A program made the translations under genes and the position numbers. This document shows positions 38,262 to 49,076 of a stretch of 64,000 bases of DNA, in pieces. Within the stretch, counting starts at the first letter, position 1; each line of letters begins with the position of its first letter. The notes beneath the pieces are model-generated. The model made no database searches. It had not been told where the DNA came from and saw only the letters and a program-made list of their open reading frames with translations. Origin of the DNA: Neorhizobium sp. (GTDB lineage Bacteria > Pseudomonadota > Alphaproteobacteria > Rhizobiales > Rhizobiaceae); the NCBI GenBank assembly GCA_028283725.1, contig JAPWKC010000003.1:868001-932000 (forward strand), written 5' to 3'.

Positions 38262-38600
38262 ATGGATATCCGCCCGATCAACGACGAGTATTCCGTTTCC
38301 GGCCAGATCACGGTCGAGGATCTCGATCAGATCAAGGCCCTCGGCTTCAAGTCGATCGTCTGCAACCGCCCGGACGATGAAGAACCGGGCCAGCCGCATT
38401 TTGCCGATATCGCGGCGCGTGCCGAGGAACTCGGTATCGAGATTCGCCACATCCCCGTCGGCCGCATGGGCCTCGACGCAGACGGCGTGAACGCCATGGC
38501 CGATGCGGTCGAGGAATTTCCTCGCCCGATGCTCGGCTATTGCCGTTCGGGCGCCCGTTCGACGGCGATCTACGAGCGCAGCCTCGCGCAGCGCGGCTGA
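38262..38600 (+). CDS. TIGR01244/DUF442 phosphatase-like or sulfurtransferase-like protein
   Basis: The ATG at 38262 has AGGAG upstream and gives 112 residues. The protein matches the DUF442 family (beta-lactamase-hydrolase-like, dual-specificity-phosphatase fold) with the start MDIRPINDEYSVSGQI, the CNRPDDEEPGQP segment near residue 32, and the active-site loop GYCRSGARS near 90, where Cys is the likely nucleophile. In other bacteria this domain occurs alone or fused to a persulfide dioxygenase, suggesting sulfide handling. The RidA gene follows after 88 bases and may be cotranscribed. Confidence 0.8.
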   Translation: MDIRPINDEYSVSGQITVEDLDQIKALGFKSIVCNRPDDEEPGQPHFADIAARAEELGIEIRHIPVGRMGLDADGVNAMADAVEEFPRPMLGYCRSGARSTAIYERSLAQRG

Positions 38601-38688
38601 TCTTTCTGCCGCCTTTCCATCAAGGTTTTCGCGCAGGACGGCCCGGCCGCCCTGCAATTCAAAAGCTCATTCATTCAGGAGCATTCCC

Positions 38689-39030
38689 ATGAGCATCAAG
38701 CGCATCGAACCCGGCGCCCGCATGAGCGGCGCCGTCGTCCACGGTAACACCGTCTATCTCGCCGGCCAGGTTGGCGAAGGCGAAAGCGTCACCGACCAGT
38801 GCAAGGACGCGCTCGGCGAAGTCGATCGCCTGCTCGCGGCTGCCGGTTCGGACAAGTCGAAGATCCTTCAGACGATCATCTACATTTCCGACATGGCCTA
38901 TTTCGGCGAAATGAATGCCGTCTGGGAATCCTGGATCGATCCGGCCAACCCGCCGGCACGCGCGACGAGCGAAGCCAAGCTCGCTGCGCCGAAGTACAAG
39001 GTCGAGTTCATCGTCACGGCTGCCATCTAA
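38689..39030 (+). CDS. RidA family reactive-intermediate deaminase
   Basis: The ATG at 38689 with AGGAG upstream gives 113 residues, slightly shorter than E. coli RidA. Conserved segments are GNTVYLAGQVGEG, TDQCKDALGEVDRLLAAAG, PANPPARATSEAKLAAP with the substrate-binding Arg, and VEFIVTAAI with the conserved Glu. RidA proteins hydrolyse enamines/imines released by PLP enzymes. It belongs to a divergent RidA subgroup, so the activity may differ. A strong terminator follows. Confidence 0.85.
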   Translation: MSIKRIEPGARMSGAVVHGNTVYLAGQVGEGESVTDQCKDALGEVDRLLAAAGSDKSKILQTIIYISDMAYFGEMNAVWESWIDPANPPARATSEAKLAAPKYKVEFIVTAAI

Positions 39031-39055
39031 GCACCGTCGATTGTCTCAGGACGAT

Positions 39056-39094
39056 AAAAGCCACCGGAACGCTTGCCGTTCCGGTGGCTTTTTT
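39056..39094 (+). terminator. Rho-independent terminator of the DUF442-RidA unit
   Basis: A perfect 16-base-pair stem (AAAAGCCACCGGAACG with CGTTCCGGTGGCTTTT, loop CTTGC) is followed by T residues. It begins 26 bases after the RidA stop. Confidence 0.92.
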
Positions 39095-39134
39095 GTGAGT
39101 TTTTTTCCGTGTAACCGACTGGGAGAAATCGGGT

Positions 39135-39266
39135 TCAGGGCTGCCCCGGCTGATAGCCGATGAAATAATAGGCGGCGAGCGCGAGACCAATGACAAGGAT
39201 CGCGATCACGAATGTCGACATGCCGCCAATAGCGCGGCGTTTTGCTTGTTTCGTAGATTGTACCAT
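39135..39266 (-). CDS. Small single-span membrane protein, 43 residues
   Basis: An open frame from ATG 39266 to TGA 39135 encodes a basic N-terminus (MVQSTKQAKRRA) followed by a hydrophobic helix (about residues 16-38, TFVIAILVIGLALAAYYFIG) and the short tail YQPGQP. Positive-inside charge predicts N-in topology. It lies 64 bases downstream of the ThDP-enzyme gene in the same direction. No strong Shine-Dalgarno sequence is seen, and an internal ATG (residue 16) is an alternative start. Function unknown. Confidence 0.6.
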   Translation of the reverse strand: MVQSTKQAKRRAIGGMSTFVIAILVIGLALAAYYFIGYQPGQP

Positions 39267-39330
39267 GATCGGGAAACGGCGGTTAACCCGATCGGTTCCC
39301 GCCGTTTGCCAGTTTTTCGATGATCGTAGG

Positions 39331-41004
39331 TCAGCTCCGGTCGCGGATCTGCGTCAATGTGCGGGCGGGCGTGATCGCTTCCGGGTCAAGGCGCACCTCG
39401 ATGATCGCCGGCATGCCGCTTTCACGGGCGCGCAGATAGGCGGGACCGAAATCTTCAGTCCTTTCCACCAGCTCGCCATGGCCGCCGAAGGCTTTCGCAT
39501 AGGCGACGAAATCCGGGTTGACGAGATCGGTGCCGCTGACACGGCCGGGATATTCCCGCTCCTGATGCATGCGGATCGTGCCGTAGATGCCGTTGTTGAC
39601 GAGAACCGTGATGATCGGCAGGCCGTAGCGGACGGCGGTGATGAACTCCTGGCCGTGCATCATGAAGCAGCCGTCGCCGGCAAAGCAGACGACTTCCCTT
39701 TCCGGATACAGTTTCTTCGCGGCGACTGCCGCCGGCAGGCCGTAACCCATCGAGCCTGAGGTCGGGGCCGACTGGGTATTGTATTTTCTGAAACGGTGGA
39801 AGCGATGCAGCCAGGTGGCGTAATTGCCCGCACCATTGGTGAAGATCGCGTCGTCGGGGACGTTATCCTCGATCCATTCCATGATCGGTCCCATGTGAAC
39901 GGCGCCCGGACCGCTCTCCGGCGGCGTCGACCATTTGAGATAGGCGTCGTGCATGGCGGATTTGCGCTCGGCCCAGATCGGCACTGCCGGGGCTTCAAGG
40001 CCTGCCAAGGCTTCGACGAATTCCGTCGGCGCGGCACAGATGGCAAGGTCCGGCCGGTAGAGGCGGCCGAGTTCTTCCGGATCGGGGAAGACATGGACGA
40101 TCTTCTGTTTCGGATAGGGGATGTCGAGCAGCGTATAGCCCGAGGAGGGCATTTCCGACATGCGGGCGCCGACGAGGATGAGGAGGTCTGCCTCCTTGAT
40201 CTCCTTGGCAAGCGCCGGGTTGATGCCGATGCCGACATCGCCCGCATAGGACGGATGAAGGTGATCGAAGAGCATCTGACGGCGGAAGGAGCAGCCGACC
40301 GGCAACTTGAAGCGGCTGGCGAAATCCTGGAAATCCTCGACGGATTTCTCCGTCCAGCGGGTGCCGCCGACAATCACCATCGGCTGCTGGGCCGAGCGGA
40401 GCATGGTGTCGAAAGCCTTGATCTGGCTTGGACCCGGATGGCTTTCGACCGGCGTGTAGGGCAGGGCGGCAGGCGCCTCGACGGTTTCGACCAGCATGTC
40501 TTCCGGCAGCGTCAACACGACAGGGCCGGGGCGGCCGGAGGTGGCGACGGCAAAGGCGCGGGTGACGAATTCGGGAATGCGGCGCGCATCGTCGATCTCG
40601 CCGACCCATTTGGCGAATTCGGTGAAGGCGCGGCGATATTCCACCTCCTGAAAGGCCTCACGCTCCTTCATGTCGCGGCCGATCTGGCCGACGAAGAGGA
40701 TCATCGGGATGGAGTCCTGCTTGGCGACATGCAGGCCTGCCGAGGCATTGGTCGCGCCGGGGCCGCGTGTCACCATGCAGATGCCGGGTTTGCCGGAGAG
40801 GCGGCCCCAGCTGTCTGCCATCATCGCCGCGCCACCTTCCTGACGGCAGACGACGACATCAATGCCGCTCTCATAGAGCGCGTCGAGCACGGCGAGATAG
40901 CTTTCGCCGGGAACGCAGGAGACCTGAGATACCCCATTGGCCTTCAGCGCATCGACGATGAGCTCGCCGCCGGTCTTCTTTACTCGGTTGATTACCGGGG
41001 TCAT
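39331..41004 (-). CDS. Thiamine-diphosphate enzyme of the acetolactate synthase/oxalyl-CoA decarboxylase family
   Basis: The 557-residue protein has the three ThDP-fold domains: an N-terminal PYR domain with catalytic E56 (CRQEGGAAMMAD), a central domain (about 190-320), and a C-terminal PP domain with the GDG...NN cofactor motif (AGDGCFMMHGQE to VLVNN). It starts five bases after the CaiB-type CoA-transferase stop, so the two are cotranscribed. That pairing recalls the frc/oxc pair for oxalate, but the residues around the active site look closer to acetolactate-synthase-like proteins. The substrate, possibly a 2-oxo acid or acyl-CoA, is unassigned. Confidence 0.8.
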   Translation of the reverse strand: MTPVINRVKKTGGELIVDALKANGVSQVSCVPGESYLAVLDALYESGIDVVVCRQEGGAAMMADSWGRLSGKPGICMVTRGPGATNASAGLHVAKQDSIPMILFVGQIGRDMKEREAFQEVEYRRAFTEFAKWVGEIDDARRIPEFVTRAFAVATSGRPGPVVLTLPEDMLVETVEAPAALPYTPVESHPGPSQIKAFDTMLRSAQQPMVIVGGTRWTEKSVEDFQDFASRFKLPVGCSFRRQMLFDHLHPSYAGDVGIGINPALAKEIKEADLLILVGARMSEMPSSGYTLLDIPYPKQKIVHVFPDPEELGRLYRPDLAICAAPTEFVEALAGLEAPAVPIWAERKSAMHDAYLKWSTPPESGPGAVHMGPIMEWIEDNVPDDAIFTNGAGNYATWLHRFHRFRKYNTQSAPTSGSMGYGLPAAVAAKKLYPEREVVCFAGDGCFMMHGQEFITAVRYGLPIITVLVNNGIYGTIRMHQEREYPGRVSGTDLVNPDFVAYAKAFGGHGELVERTEDFGPAYLRARESGMPAIIEVRLDPEAITPARTLTQIRDRS

Positions 41005-41009
41005 TGCTC

Positions 41010-42218
41010 TTACCTCCTCCTGTCGAGTGCATCCAGTTCAGCCAGAATTTCCGCCGTATGCTCGCCCAGTTTCGGGCTCGGGCGGTGATAGGAAAGCGGC
41101 GTCTTCGACAGGACGATCGGCGTGCGGACGCCTGGGATCGCGGTGCCGTCGGCCGTCTCCAGATCGATGCGCAGGCCGCGTGCCTTGATCTGCGGGTCCT
41201 CGAACATTTCGCCGATGGAGTTGATCGGGCCGACCGGTACGGCGTTCTCGCCGCAGGCGGCCAGAAGATCGGCCTTGGTCCATTTCGTTGTTTCGGATAC
41301 CAGCAGGCTGCGCACCTCGATCCGGTGGGCGACGCGGGCCTTGTTGGTGGAATAGCGCTCGTCGTCGGCGACATTCTCGATGCCGAGGATGCGGCAGAAG
41401 CGGCGGAACTGGCCATCATTGCCGACCGCCAGAATGATATAGCCGTCCTGAACCGGGATCACTTCATAGGGCGAGATATTGGGGTGGGCATTGCCGAGCC
41501 GCTGCGGGGCGATGCCGGAGACGAGGTAGTTCATATTCTGGTTTGCGAGCACCGCCGACATGACGTCGAGAAGCGCCATGTCGACCTGCTGGCCCTCACC
41601 GGTCTTCATCGCATGGATCAGCGCGCCCTGAATGGCGGTGACGGAATAGATCCCGGTGAAGATATCGGCGATCGCCACGCCCGCCTTCATCGGCTGGCCA
41701 TCCGGATCGCCGGTGATCGACATGAAGCCGGACATGCCCTGCACGATGTAATCATAGCCGGCGAGATGGGCGTAGGGACCATCCTGGCCGAAGCCGGTGA
41801 TCGAGCAGTAGACGAGTTTCGGATTGATCTTCTTCAGGCTCTCGTAGTCGAGCCCGTATTTTTTCAGGCCGCCGAGCTTGAAATTCTCGATCAGCACGTC
41901 GGCGCCGGCAGCCAGCCGCCGCACGGTCTCCTGACCGTCTTCGGTGCGAAAATCCACCGCGATCGAGCGCTTGCCGCGATTGGTAGAGTGGTAGTAGGCG
42001 GCGGAGAGGTTTTCGCCGTCTGCGCCTTCGACGAAGGGCGGTCCCCAGGCGCGGGTGTCGTCACCGCCGTCGGGGTTTTCCACCTTGATGACGTCGGCGC
42101 CCATATCGGCGAGCATCTGGCCCGCCCAGGGGCCGGCAAGCACGCGGGCAAGCTCGATCACCCGGATGCCGGTTAGCGGCGGTTCCTGCTGAAGTGACGT
42201 TTCGTCTGGCTGGGACAT
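41010..42218 (-). CDS. CaiB/BaiF family (class III) CoA-transferase
   Basis: The 402-residue protein has GIRVIELARVLAGPWAGQMLADMGADVIKVE at its start, RGKRSIAVDF near 81, the catalytic Asp D185 in GVAIADIFTG, and PVGPINSIGEMFEDPQ in the C-terminal domain. Class III enzymes transfer CoA between carboxylic acids through an aspartyl-CoA intermediate. It is the first gene of a two-gene leftward operon with the ThDP enzyme. Formyl-, succinyl- or another acyl-CoA donor is possible. Confidence 0.88.
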   Translation of the reverse strand: MSQPDETSLQQEPPLTGIRVIELARVLAGPWAGQMLADMGADVIKVENPDGGDDTRAWGPPFVEGADGENLSAAYYHSTNRGKRSIAVDFRTEDGQETVRRLAAGADVLIENFKLGGLKKYGLDYESLKKINPKLVYCSITGFGQDGPYAHLAGYDYIVQGMSGFMSITGDPDGQPMKAGVAIADIFTGIYSVTAIQGALIHAMKTGEGQQVDMALLDVMSAVLANQNMNYLVSGIAPQRLGNAHPNISPYEVIPVQDGYIILAVGNDGQFRRFCRILGIENVADDERYSTNKARVAHRIEVRSLLVSETTKWTKADLLAACGENAVPVGPINSIGEMFEDPQIKARGLRIDLETADGTAIPGVRTPIVLSKTPLSYHRPSPKLGEHTAEILAELDALDRRR

Positions 42219-42391
42219 CTCGACCGATCACGCACAAGGAGTTTCCGGGGGGAACTACCGGGAATTGCCGGGCGGATGGGGGGTGGTTGGCTCCCCCACC
42301 AACAGGTCCTCTATAGCCACTCGAAACGATCGGCGCACTTGACGAAATGTCATGAGATCATTCCGCCAGTGTCGGTCAGGTCGCCGTGGTG

Positions 42392-43321
42392 TCAGGGGCG
42401 GGCCGTCGCGGCCCGGCTTGCCCAGACTGCAAATTCCTGTGTCGCCTGATCGCGGACGGTGTCGTTCAACGTCTCGTGGCGGATGCCGGGCCAGATCTTG
42501 CAGGTGATATCGCTGAGGCCGGCGCTGCGGGCGCGGTCGGCAAGCCATGTGATGGCACGGCCGCTGTCCGTTGCCGGATCGTCGCTGCCGCCGACGAGAT
42601 GGAGGGGGAGACCGGCGGGCAGGCGTGAGAGGAGGGCGGGGGCCCGAAACGTCAGCTCGAAAATATCGAGCCAGAGCGAGACGCTGGCACCGAAGCCGCA
42701 AAGCGGATCGGCGATGTAGCGATCAACCTCCTGCGGATCGTTGCTCAGCCAGTCGAACAGGGTGCGATGGCCCGATATCGAGCGGCCCCAGGCCTCGAAG
42801 GTGAGGCGTGGCAGAAGCTGGCTCGGCACGTCTGACCCCTTCAGAGCGCGTTCGGCCAGAAGCAGGGCCTGTGCGGCGCGGCCTGCCAGACCGGGGTGGA
42901 AATTCGAGTTCCAGACAGCGACGCCGGCAAATGCCGGCGGATAGGAGACGGCTGCATTGAGCGCAATCAGCCCGCCCATGGAATGGCCAATCAGAATGAC
43001 GGGAAGACCTGGGTGGCGCGACAGGGCCTCCGTGCGCACCGCCATCAGATCGTCGATGACGATGCGGGCACCGTCTCGTCTGGCGAAGCGGCCGAGCGGT
43101 GCGTCCGGCGCGGTCGTCTCGCCATGGCCGCGGTGATCGAAGGCGTAGACCTCGAAACCGTGCCGGGCCATCTCTGCGGCGAAGCGTCGGTAGCGACGGG
43201 CGTGGTCGGCAAGCCCGTGGGAGACGATGAGGATGCCGCGCGCGGACGTTGTCGCCGGCTGGTGATGAAGGGCGATGCTGGCGCCTGTCGGGCTCGCGAG
43301 CCGTTCGATTTGCTGAAACAT
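42392..43321 (-). CDS. Alpha/beta hydrolase of the monoacylglycerol lipase/lysophospholipase type
   Basis: The start at 43321 follows GGAAGAGG and gives 309 residues. SHGLADHARRY (oxyanion region), the FDHRGHGET loop, the nucleophile motif GHSMGG (S114), an Asp in GGSDDPAT and a His in GIRHETLND form a complete Hydrolase_4 triad. It should hydrolyse monoacylglycerols or lysophospholipids in the cytoplasm. It is transcribed divergently from ettA. Confidence 0.87.
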   Translation of the reverse strand: MFQQIERLASPTGASIALHHQPATTSARGILIVSHGLADHARRYRRFAAEMARHGFEVYAFDHRGHGETTAPDAPLGRFARRDGARIVIDDLMAVRTEALSRHPGLPVILIGHSMGGLIALNAAVSYPPAFAGVAVWNSNFHPGLAGRAAQALLLAERALKGSDVPSQLLPRLTFEAWGRSISGHRTLFDWLSNDPQEVDRYIADPLCGFGASVSLWLDIFELTFRAPALLSRLPAGLPLHLVGGSDDPATDSGRAITWLADRARSAGLSDITCKIWPGIRHETLNDTVRDQATQEFAVWASRAATARP

Positions 43322-43651
43322 GACCTCTTCCTTCGTCTCTTGCGGTGCGGAGGCTTGCAGCGTGAAACCTTTGGCGCCGTTCGCCTGTCGCGATCTTTCG
43401 CAGACCGCGCCCGATCGCGCAACGTCACTGCCGGGTTCTGTGCCGGGCGACGCTTGATGCCGCAGCACTGCCTGGCCGAAGCGGATCTCTGCGACCGGCT
43501 TTGTCGATCAGCGCTTCCTGTGAGGCGATTATTGATGGAAACCTTGCCCCCAAAGGTCGAAAGCCGGGGCTTTTGACGGACCATCCGTTGCCCCGGAGCG
43601 CCACTTCGCCTACATAGCGCCCAAACACTCTCTCCCGGAGCTCAACAATCC
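43322..43651. other. Divergent intergenic region between the lipase-like gene and ettA
   Basis: The 330 bases should hold both promoters. An open frame continues upstream from the hydrolase start, but its product lacks conservation-like features and a second ribosome binding site is at 43321. No repeat or RNA gene was recognised. Confidence 0.45.
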
Positions 43652-45301
<1,650 letters not shown>

Positions 45302-45366
45302 CGAAACGATCCGGTCCTGCCGGGTCACTGCAAGGCTCCAACAGAGCCAACGGACTTTCTGTCATC

Positions 45367-45397
45367 AAAACGGCGCCGATACTTTCGGCGCCGTTTT
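45367..45397 (+). terminator. Rho-independent terminator of ettA
   Basis: AAAACGGCGCCGA and TCGGCGCCGTTTT form a perfect 13-base-pair stem around TACTT, ending in a T-run. Confidence 0.9.
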
Positions 45398-45487
45398 CAT
45401 TTCGCGTGAAAGCAGCTTTCGTCCAAGTTTACTAAGTTTTTAATCGATTACCGTAAATGTACCGACCAGTTAAAATCTGGGGGTCCA

Positions 45488-47860
45488 ATGTTCTCCATCC
45501 GCAATATTCTTGTCGGGGCTTTTCTCGTCTTCAGCCTCGCACTGGCCGGCGTCGTCGGGCAGTCGACGATCTCTGCCTATTCCCGCTATCAGTCCTATCA
45601 GGATGTCGCCAAACTGGCGCAGGTCGATAAGGCACTGTTCAATGCACTCTTGAACTTCCGCAGCGAGCGTGGGGACAGTGCAACCGCGCTGACGCTCAGC
45701 AAATCCGCCGGTGCCGCGTCCTATACGAGCGTCCAGACCGCCCGTCTCAAGGTGGATGCCGCCATGGCGGAGGGGATGAAGATCGCCGCCGATCTTTCCG
45801 GCGCCAAGGTGCAGTCCGCCATCGGTTCGGCCAAGGCCACTTACGACCGGCTGGTCGCCCAGCGTCAGATCGTCGACCGGCAGATGGGGCTCGAGCTTGA
45901 TGCGCGCGAAAAGGGTCAGGACAAGGCGATCCTTGATCTCGGCAGCACGTTCATCTCCGTTCTCGAATCGGGTTCGGTCGCCGTCGAAGGCGAGATCCGT
46001 ACGCTCGATCCGACGATGGTGGCGCTGATCCAGATCCGCTCCTACGCCTGGGCGTCGCGTTCGCTCGGCGGTACGGCGACGATCGCGCTCAATGCGGCGA
46101 TTGCAGCCGGGCGTCCGCTGACCGCTGCGGAAGCAGCAGCCGTCGCCAGCAATGACAGCGCCGCCAGCTTCGCCTGGAACGCGGTCAAGGTGCTTGTCGA
46201 TCATCTGTCGACACCGGTTGCGCTGCGCAGCGGCTTTGAGACCGCCGACCAGAACTATTTCTCCGGTGAGTTCGCCACATGGCGCAAGGACGTCGTCTCG
46301 CAGTTGAAGGACGGCCAATCCAGCAAGGTCGGGATCGACGAGTGGCGCACCAAGGTGACGGCTGCTCTCGGTTCGCTCGCCGCCGTCGCTTCGTCGGCCA
46401 TGGATCAGCTGAATGCTGCTTCCGTCGCGGCCGTTTCTGATGCCGCCGAGACGCTACTGATCGATACGATCGCCTTCCTCGCCGTGGCCTTCCTTGCCAT
46501 TGGCGGCATGACGGTGGTCATCCGTCGCGTGGCCCGCCCGCTGTCGCGGATCACCGAATGCATGGGCGCGCTTGCAGCCGGCGATCTGGCCGTCGAAGTG
46601 CCCGGTGCCCGCCGCAAGGACGAGATCGGTGCGATTGCCCAGTCCGTCGAAGTGTTTCGCGAGGCGGCGATCCGCAATCGCGAACTCGAAGCCGATGCGG
46701 AGCGCAACCGGATTGCGGCGGAACGCGACCGCGTCGAGCTGCAGCGCCGCGCCGAGGAAGAGGCGGAAGCCCGCCTCAACCAGGCGACCGGTTCGCTTGC
46801 CGCCGGGCTTCGCCGTCTGGCCGGTGGCGACATGCTCTGCGAGATCCAGCAACCGTTCGCAGCGCAGTTCGAGCCGCTCCGTCACGATTTCAACACCTCC
46901 GTCGCCCAGCTGCGCGAGACGTTGATCGGGGTCGGTTATTCGGTGACAACCGTATCTTCCGGTTCGAAGGAAATCTCCGACGCGTCCGACAATCTTGCCA
47001 AGCGCACCGAGCAGCAGGCCGCTTCGCTGGAAGAGACTGCCGCCGCACTCGAAGAGATCACCGCAAACGTCACCGCCACGTCAAGGCGGACATCGGAAGC
47101 GCGCGACGTGGTGCGCGATGCGAGCGCACGCGCCGATCAGTCCGGCCAGGTGGTCCGCAATGCCGTCACGGCGATGCAGAAAATCGAGGATTCCTCGCGG
47201 CAGATCAGCCAGATCATCGGTGTGATCGACGAGATCGCCTTCCAGACCAATCTGCTTGCACTGAACGCCGGCGTGGAAGCCGCGCGGGCCGGGGAGGCCG
47301 GCAAGGGCTTTGCCGTCGTCGCACAGGAAGTGCGCGAACTGGCACAGCGCTCGGCCAATGCCGCCAAGGAGATCAAGGGTCTCATCTCCAACTCGGCCTC
47401 TGCCGTCGGCGAGGGCGTGCGCCTCGTCAGCGATACGGGCGAGGGGCTCGGCCAGATCCAGCAGCTGGTTCTGACGGTCAATGCCCATATGGATGCGATT
47501 GCCACCGCGGCACAGGAGCAGTCGGTCGGACTTGGCGAGGTCAATACCGCCGTCAACCACATGGACCAGGCGACCCAGCAGAATGCCGCCATGGTGGAAG
47601 AGATGAGTGCCGCCGGCGCCGGCCTTGCGCAGGAAAGCCAGAAGCTCGCCGATCTCCTGGCGCATTTCCAGGTCGGGCACCCGTCGGGTCAGGCCAGCGG
47701 CGATCTGCGCGGCATGGGCGAGCGCATGCGTGCGCCGCAGCGGGCCGCCGAGCCGGCATGGCAGCGTCAACCGTCCGCACCGAGCCCGCAGGCAAGAGCC
47801 GCAGCGCCGCGGCGTGCAGCCGCCGCAGGCTCCGGCGGTCAGGACTGGGAAGAGTTCTGA
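45488..47860 (+). CDS. Methyl-accepting chemotaxis protein
   Basis: The 790-residue receptor has a membrane helix near residues 7-29, a periplasmic helical sensor (about 30-320), a second helix near 325-345, a HAMP domain (about 346-400), a second HAMP-like linker (about 430-480), and the MA signalling domain (about 490-720). The hairpin tip includes [21 protein letters not shown]. The last five residues are DWEEF, resembling the CheR/CheB-docking pentapeptide. GGGGG lies just upstream of the ATG. The ligand is unknown. It is a single-gene unit between two terminators. Confidence 0.93.
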   Translation: MFSIRNILVGAFLVFSLALAGVVGQSTISAYSRYQSYQDVAKLAQVDKALFNALLNFRSERGDSATALTLSKSAGAASYTSVQTARLKVDAAMAEGMKIAADLSGAKVQSAIGSAKATYDRLVAQRQIVDRQMGLELDAREKGQDKAILDLGSTFISVLESGSVAVEGEIRTLDPTMVALIQIRSYAWASRSLGGTATIALNAAIAAGRPLTAAEAAAVASNDSAASFAWNAVKVLVDHLSTPVALRSGFETADQNYFSGEFATWRKDVVSQLKDGQSSKVGIDEWRTKVTAALGSLAAVASSAMDQLNAASVAAVSDAAETLLIDTIAFLAVAFLAIGGMTVVIRRVARPLSRITECMGALAAGDLAVEVPGARRKDEIGAIAQSVEVFREAAIRNRELEADAERNRIAAERDRVELQRRAEEEAEARLNQATGSLAAGLRRLAGGDMLCEIQQPFAAQFEPLRHDFNTSVAQLRETLIGVGYSVTTVSSGSKEISDASDNLAKRTEQQAASLEETAAALEEITANVTATSRRTSEARDVVRDASARADQSGQVVRNAVTAMQKIEDSSRQISQIIGVIDEIAFQTNLLALNAGVEAARAGEAGKGFAVVAQEVRELAQRSANAAKEIKGLISNSASAVGEGVRLVSDTGEGLGQIQQLVLTVNAHMDAIATAAQEQSVGLGEVNTAVNHMDQATQQNAAMVEEMSAAGAGLAQESQKLADLLAHFQVGHPSGQASGDLRGMGERMRAPQRAAEPAWQRQPSAPSPQARAAAPRRAAAAGSGGQDWEEF

Positions 47861-47894
47861 TCCACGGCGTCCTCCAAGCGCAATCGAAGACCAG

Positions 47895-47923
47895 AAAGGG
47901 GCAGCATATCGCTGCCCCTTTTT
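47895..47923 (+). terminator. Rho-independent terminator of the chemoreceptor gene
   Basis: AAAGGGGCAGC and GCTGCCCCTTT pair over 11 bases around ATATC and are followed by further T residues. Confidence 0.9.
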
Positions 47924-47978
47924 CTGTTGGTCTCAGGGGGAAGGTGATCACGGCCACTTGCGCCGATTCGATAAATCA

Positions 47979-47998
47979 CATAAACATATCTTTATATG
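47979..47998 (+). promoter_or_regulatory. SahR-type operator upstream of the regulator-metF operon
   Basis: CATAAACATATCTTTATATG is identical to 21183-21202 upstream of metH. Here it ends 22 bases before the GTG of the ArsR-methyltransferase gene, so the regulator probably controls its own operon. The close position to the start suggests repression by blocking RNA polymerase. Confidence 0.75.
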
Positions 47999-48020
47999 TT
48001 GATTGCTGAAGGATTAATCT

Positions 48021-49022
48021 GTGGGTTTGGCTCTGGATACGTTGGTGGATGTGTTGAAGACGGCAGGGGAACCGACCCGTTTCCGTCTTCTGGCGCTTCT
48101 GGCTGCCGGCGATCTCACCGTCACCGATCTTACAGACATTCTGGGCCAATCGCAGCCCCGTATTTCGCGGCACCTCAAACTTCTGGCTGAAGAAAGCCTG
48201 ATCGAACGCTATCAGGAAGGTGCCTGGGCGTATTTCCGTCTGAGGCAGGAGGGACTTGCACCGACGCTGGTGCGGACGCTTCTGACCTCCGTGTCCGGCG
48301 AGGATCCGGTTCTGCTGCGCGACGGCGAACGGCTCGCTGCAGTCAAGCGGCAGCGCGCCGAGCGGGCACAGTCCTATTTCAGCCGCAACGCGTCGGGATG
48401 GGACGAGTTGCGCCGTCTGCATGCCAGCGACGATACGGTCGAGGCGGCGCTCTTGAAGCTCGTCGGCACTCGGCCGATCGATTCGATGCTGGACCTGGGA
48501 ACCGGGACCGGCTGGATGCTGCAACTGCTGGCGCCGCTCTATCGCCGGGCAACCGGTGTCGACCAGAGCCGCGACATGCTGACGGTGGCGCGTGCCAATC
48601 TCGACAAGGCGGGTATTGCCAAGGCCTCGGTGCGGCATGCCGATATTCTCAACCTGCCGCTCGAGGGCCAGGATTTCGATTTCGTCACCGTGCATCAGGT
48701 GCTGCACTTCCTCGACCAGCCGGATCTGGCGATTGCGGAGGCGGCGCGGGTGCTGCGCCCCGGCGGTCGATTGGTGATCGTCGATTTCGCGCCGCACAGT
48801 CTCGAACATCTGCGGGACGATCATGCGCATGTCCGCCTCGGCTTCTCGCATCAGATGATGGCGGAATGGCTGACAAAGGCCGGCCTTGACGTGGAGCAGG
48901 CGATCGACCTTGCGCCGGGCAAGGAGGGTGCGCTCACCGTCACCGTATGGCTTGCCCGCGACCGGCGCATGCTGATGGCGGGCGATGGGGTCAGAGGCCC
49001 CCAGGCGCTGACCCTTTCGTGA
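48021..49022 (+). CDS. sahR: ArsR-type regulator fused to an AdoMet-dependent methyltransferase domain (SahR-like)
   Basis: The GTG at 48021 with AAGGA upstream gives 333 residues. Residues about 1-95 form a winged helix with LTDILGQSQPRISRHLKLLAEESLIERY. Residues about 140-290 form a class I methyltransferase with LDLGTGTGWMLQLL as AdoMet motif I and GVDQSRDML as motif II. ArsR-methyltransferase fusions named SahR control the AdoMet/S-adenosylhomocysteine cycle in Proteobacteria; the methyltransferase domain is thought to serve as ligand sensor. The metF gene follows after 54 bases, and the shared motif links it to metH. The name is inferred from architecture and context. Confidence 0.8.
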   Translation: MGLALDTLVDVLKTAGEPTRFRLLALLAAGDLTVTDLTDILGQSQPRISRHLKLLAEESLIERYQEGAWAYFRLRQEGLAPTLVRTLLTSVSGEDPVLLRDGERLAAVKRQRAERAQSYFSRNASGWDELRRLHASDDTVEAALLKLVGTRPIDSMLDLGTGTGWMLQLLAPLYRRATGVDQSRDMLTVARANLDKAGIAKASVRHADILNLPLEGQDFDFVTVHQVLHFLDQPDLAIAEAARVLRPGGRLVIVDFAPHSLEHLRDDHAHVRLGFSHQMMAEWLTKAGLDVEQAIDLAPGKEGALTVTVWLARDRRMLMAGDGVRGPQALTLS

Positions 49023-49076
49023 ACGTAACAACGCCTCGATTTCAAGGCTAAGAATAGACAGGTCCAGGAGCATACA

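Noticed and set aside
42240..42330. GC-rich inverted sequence upstream of the CoA-transferase gene as a terminator or operator
   Set aside because: Only four to five bases pair and no T-run follows.
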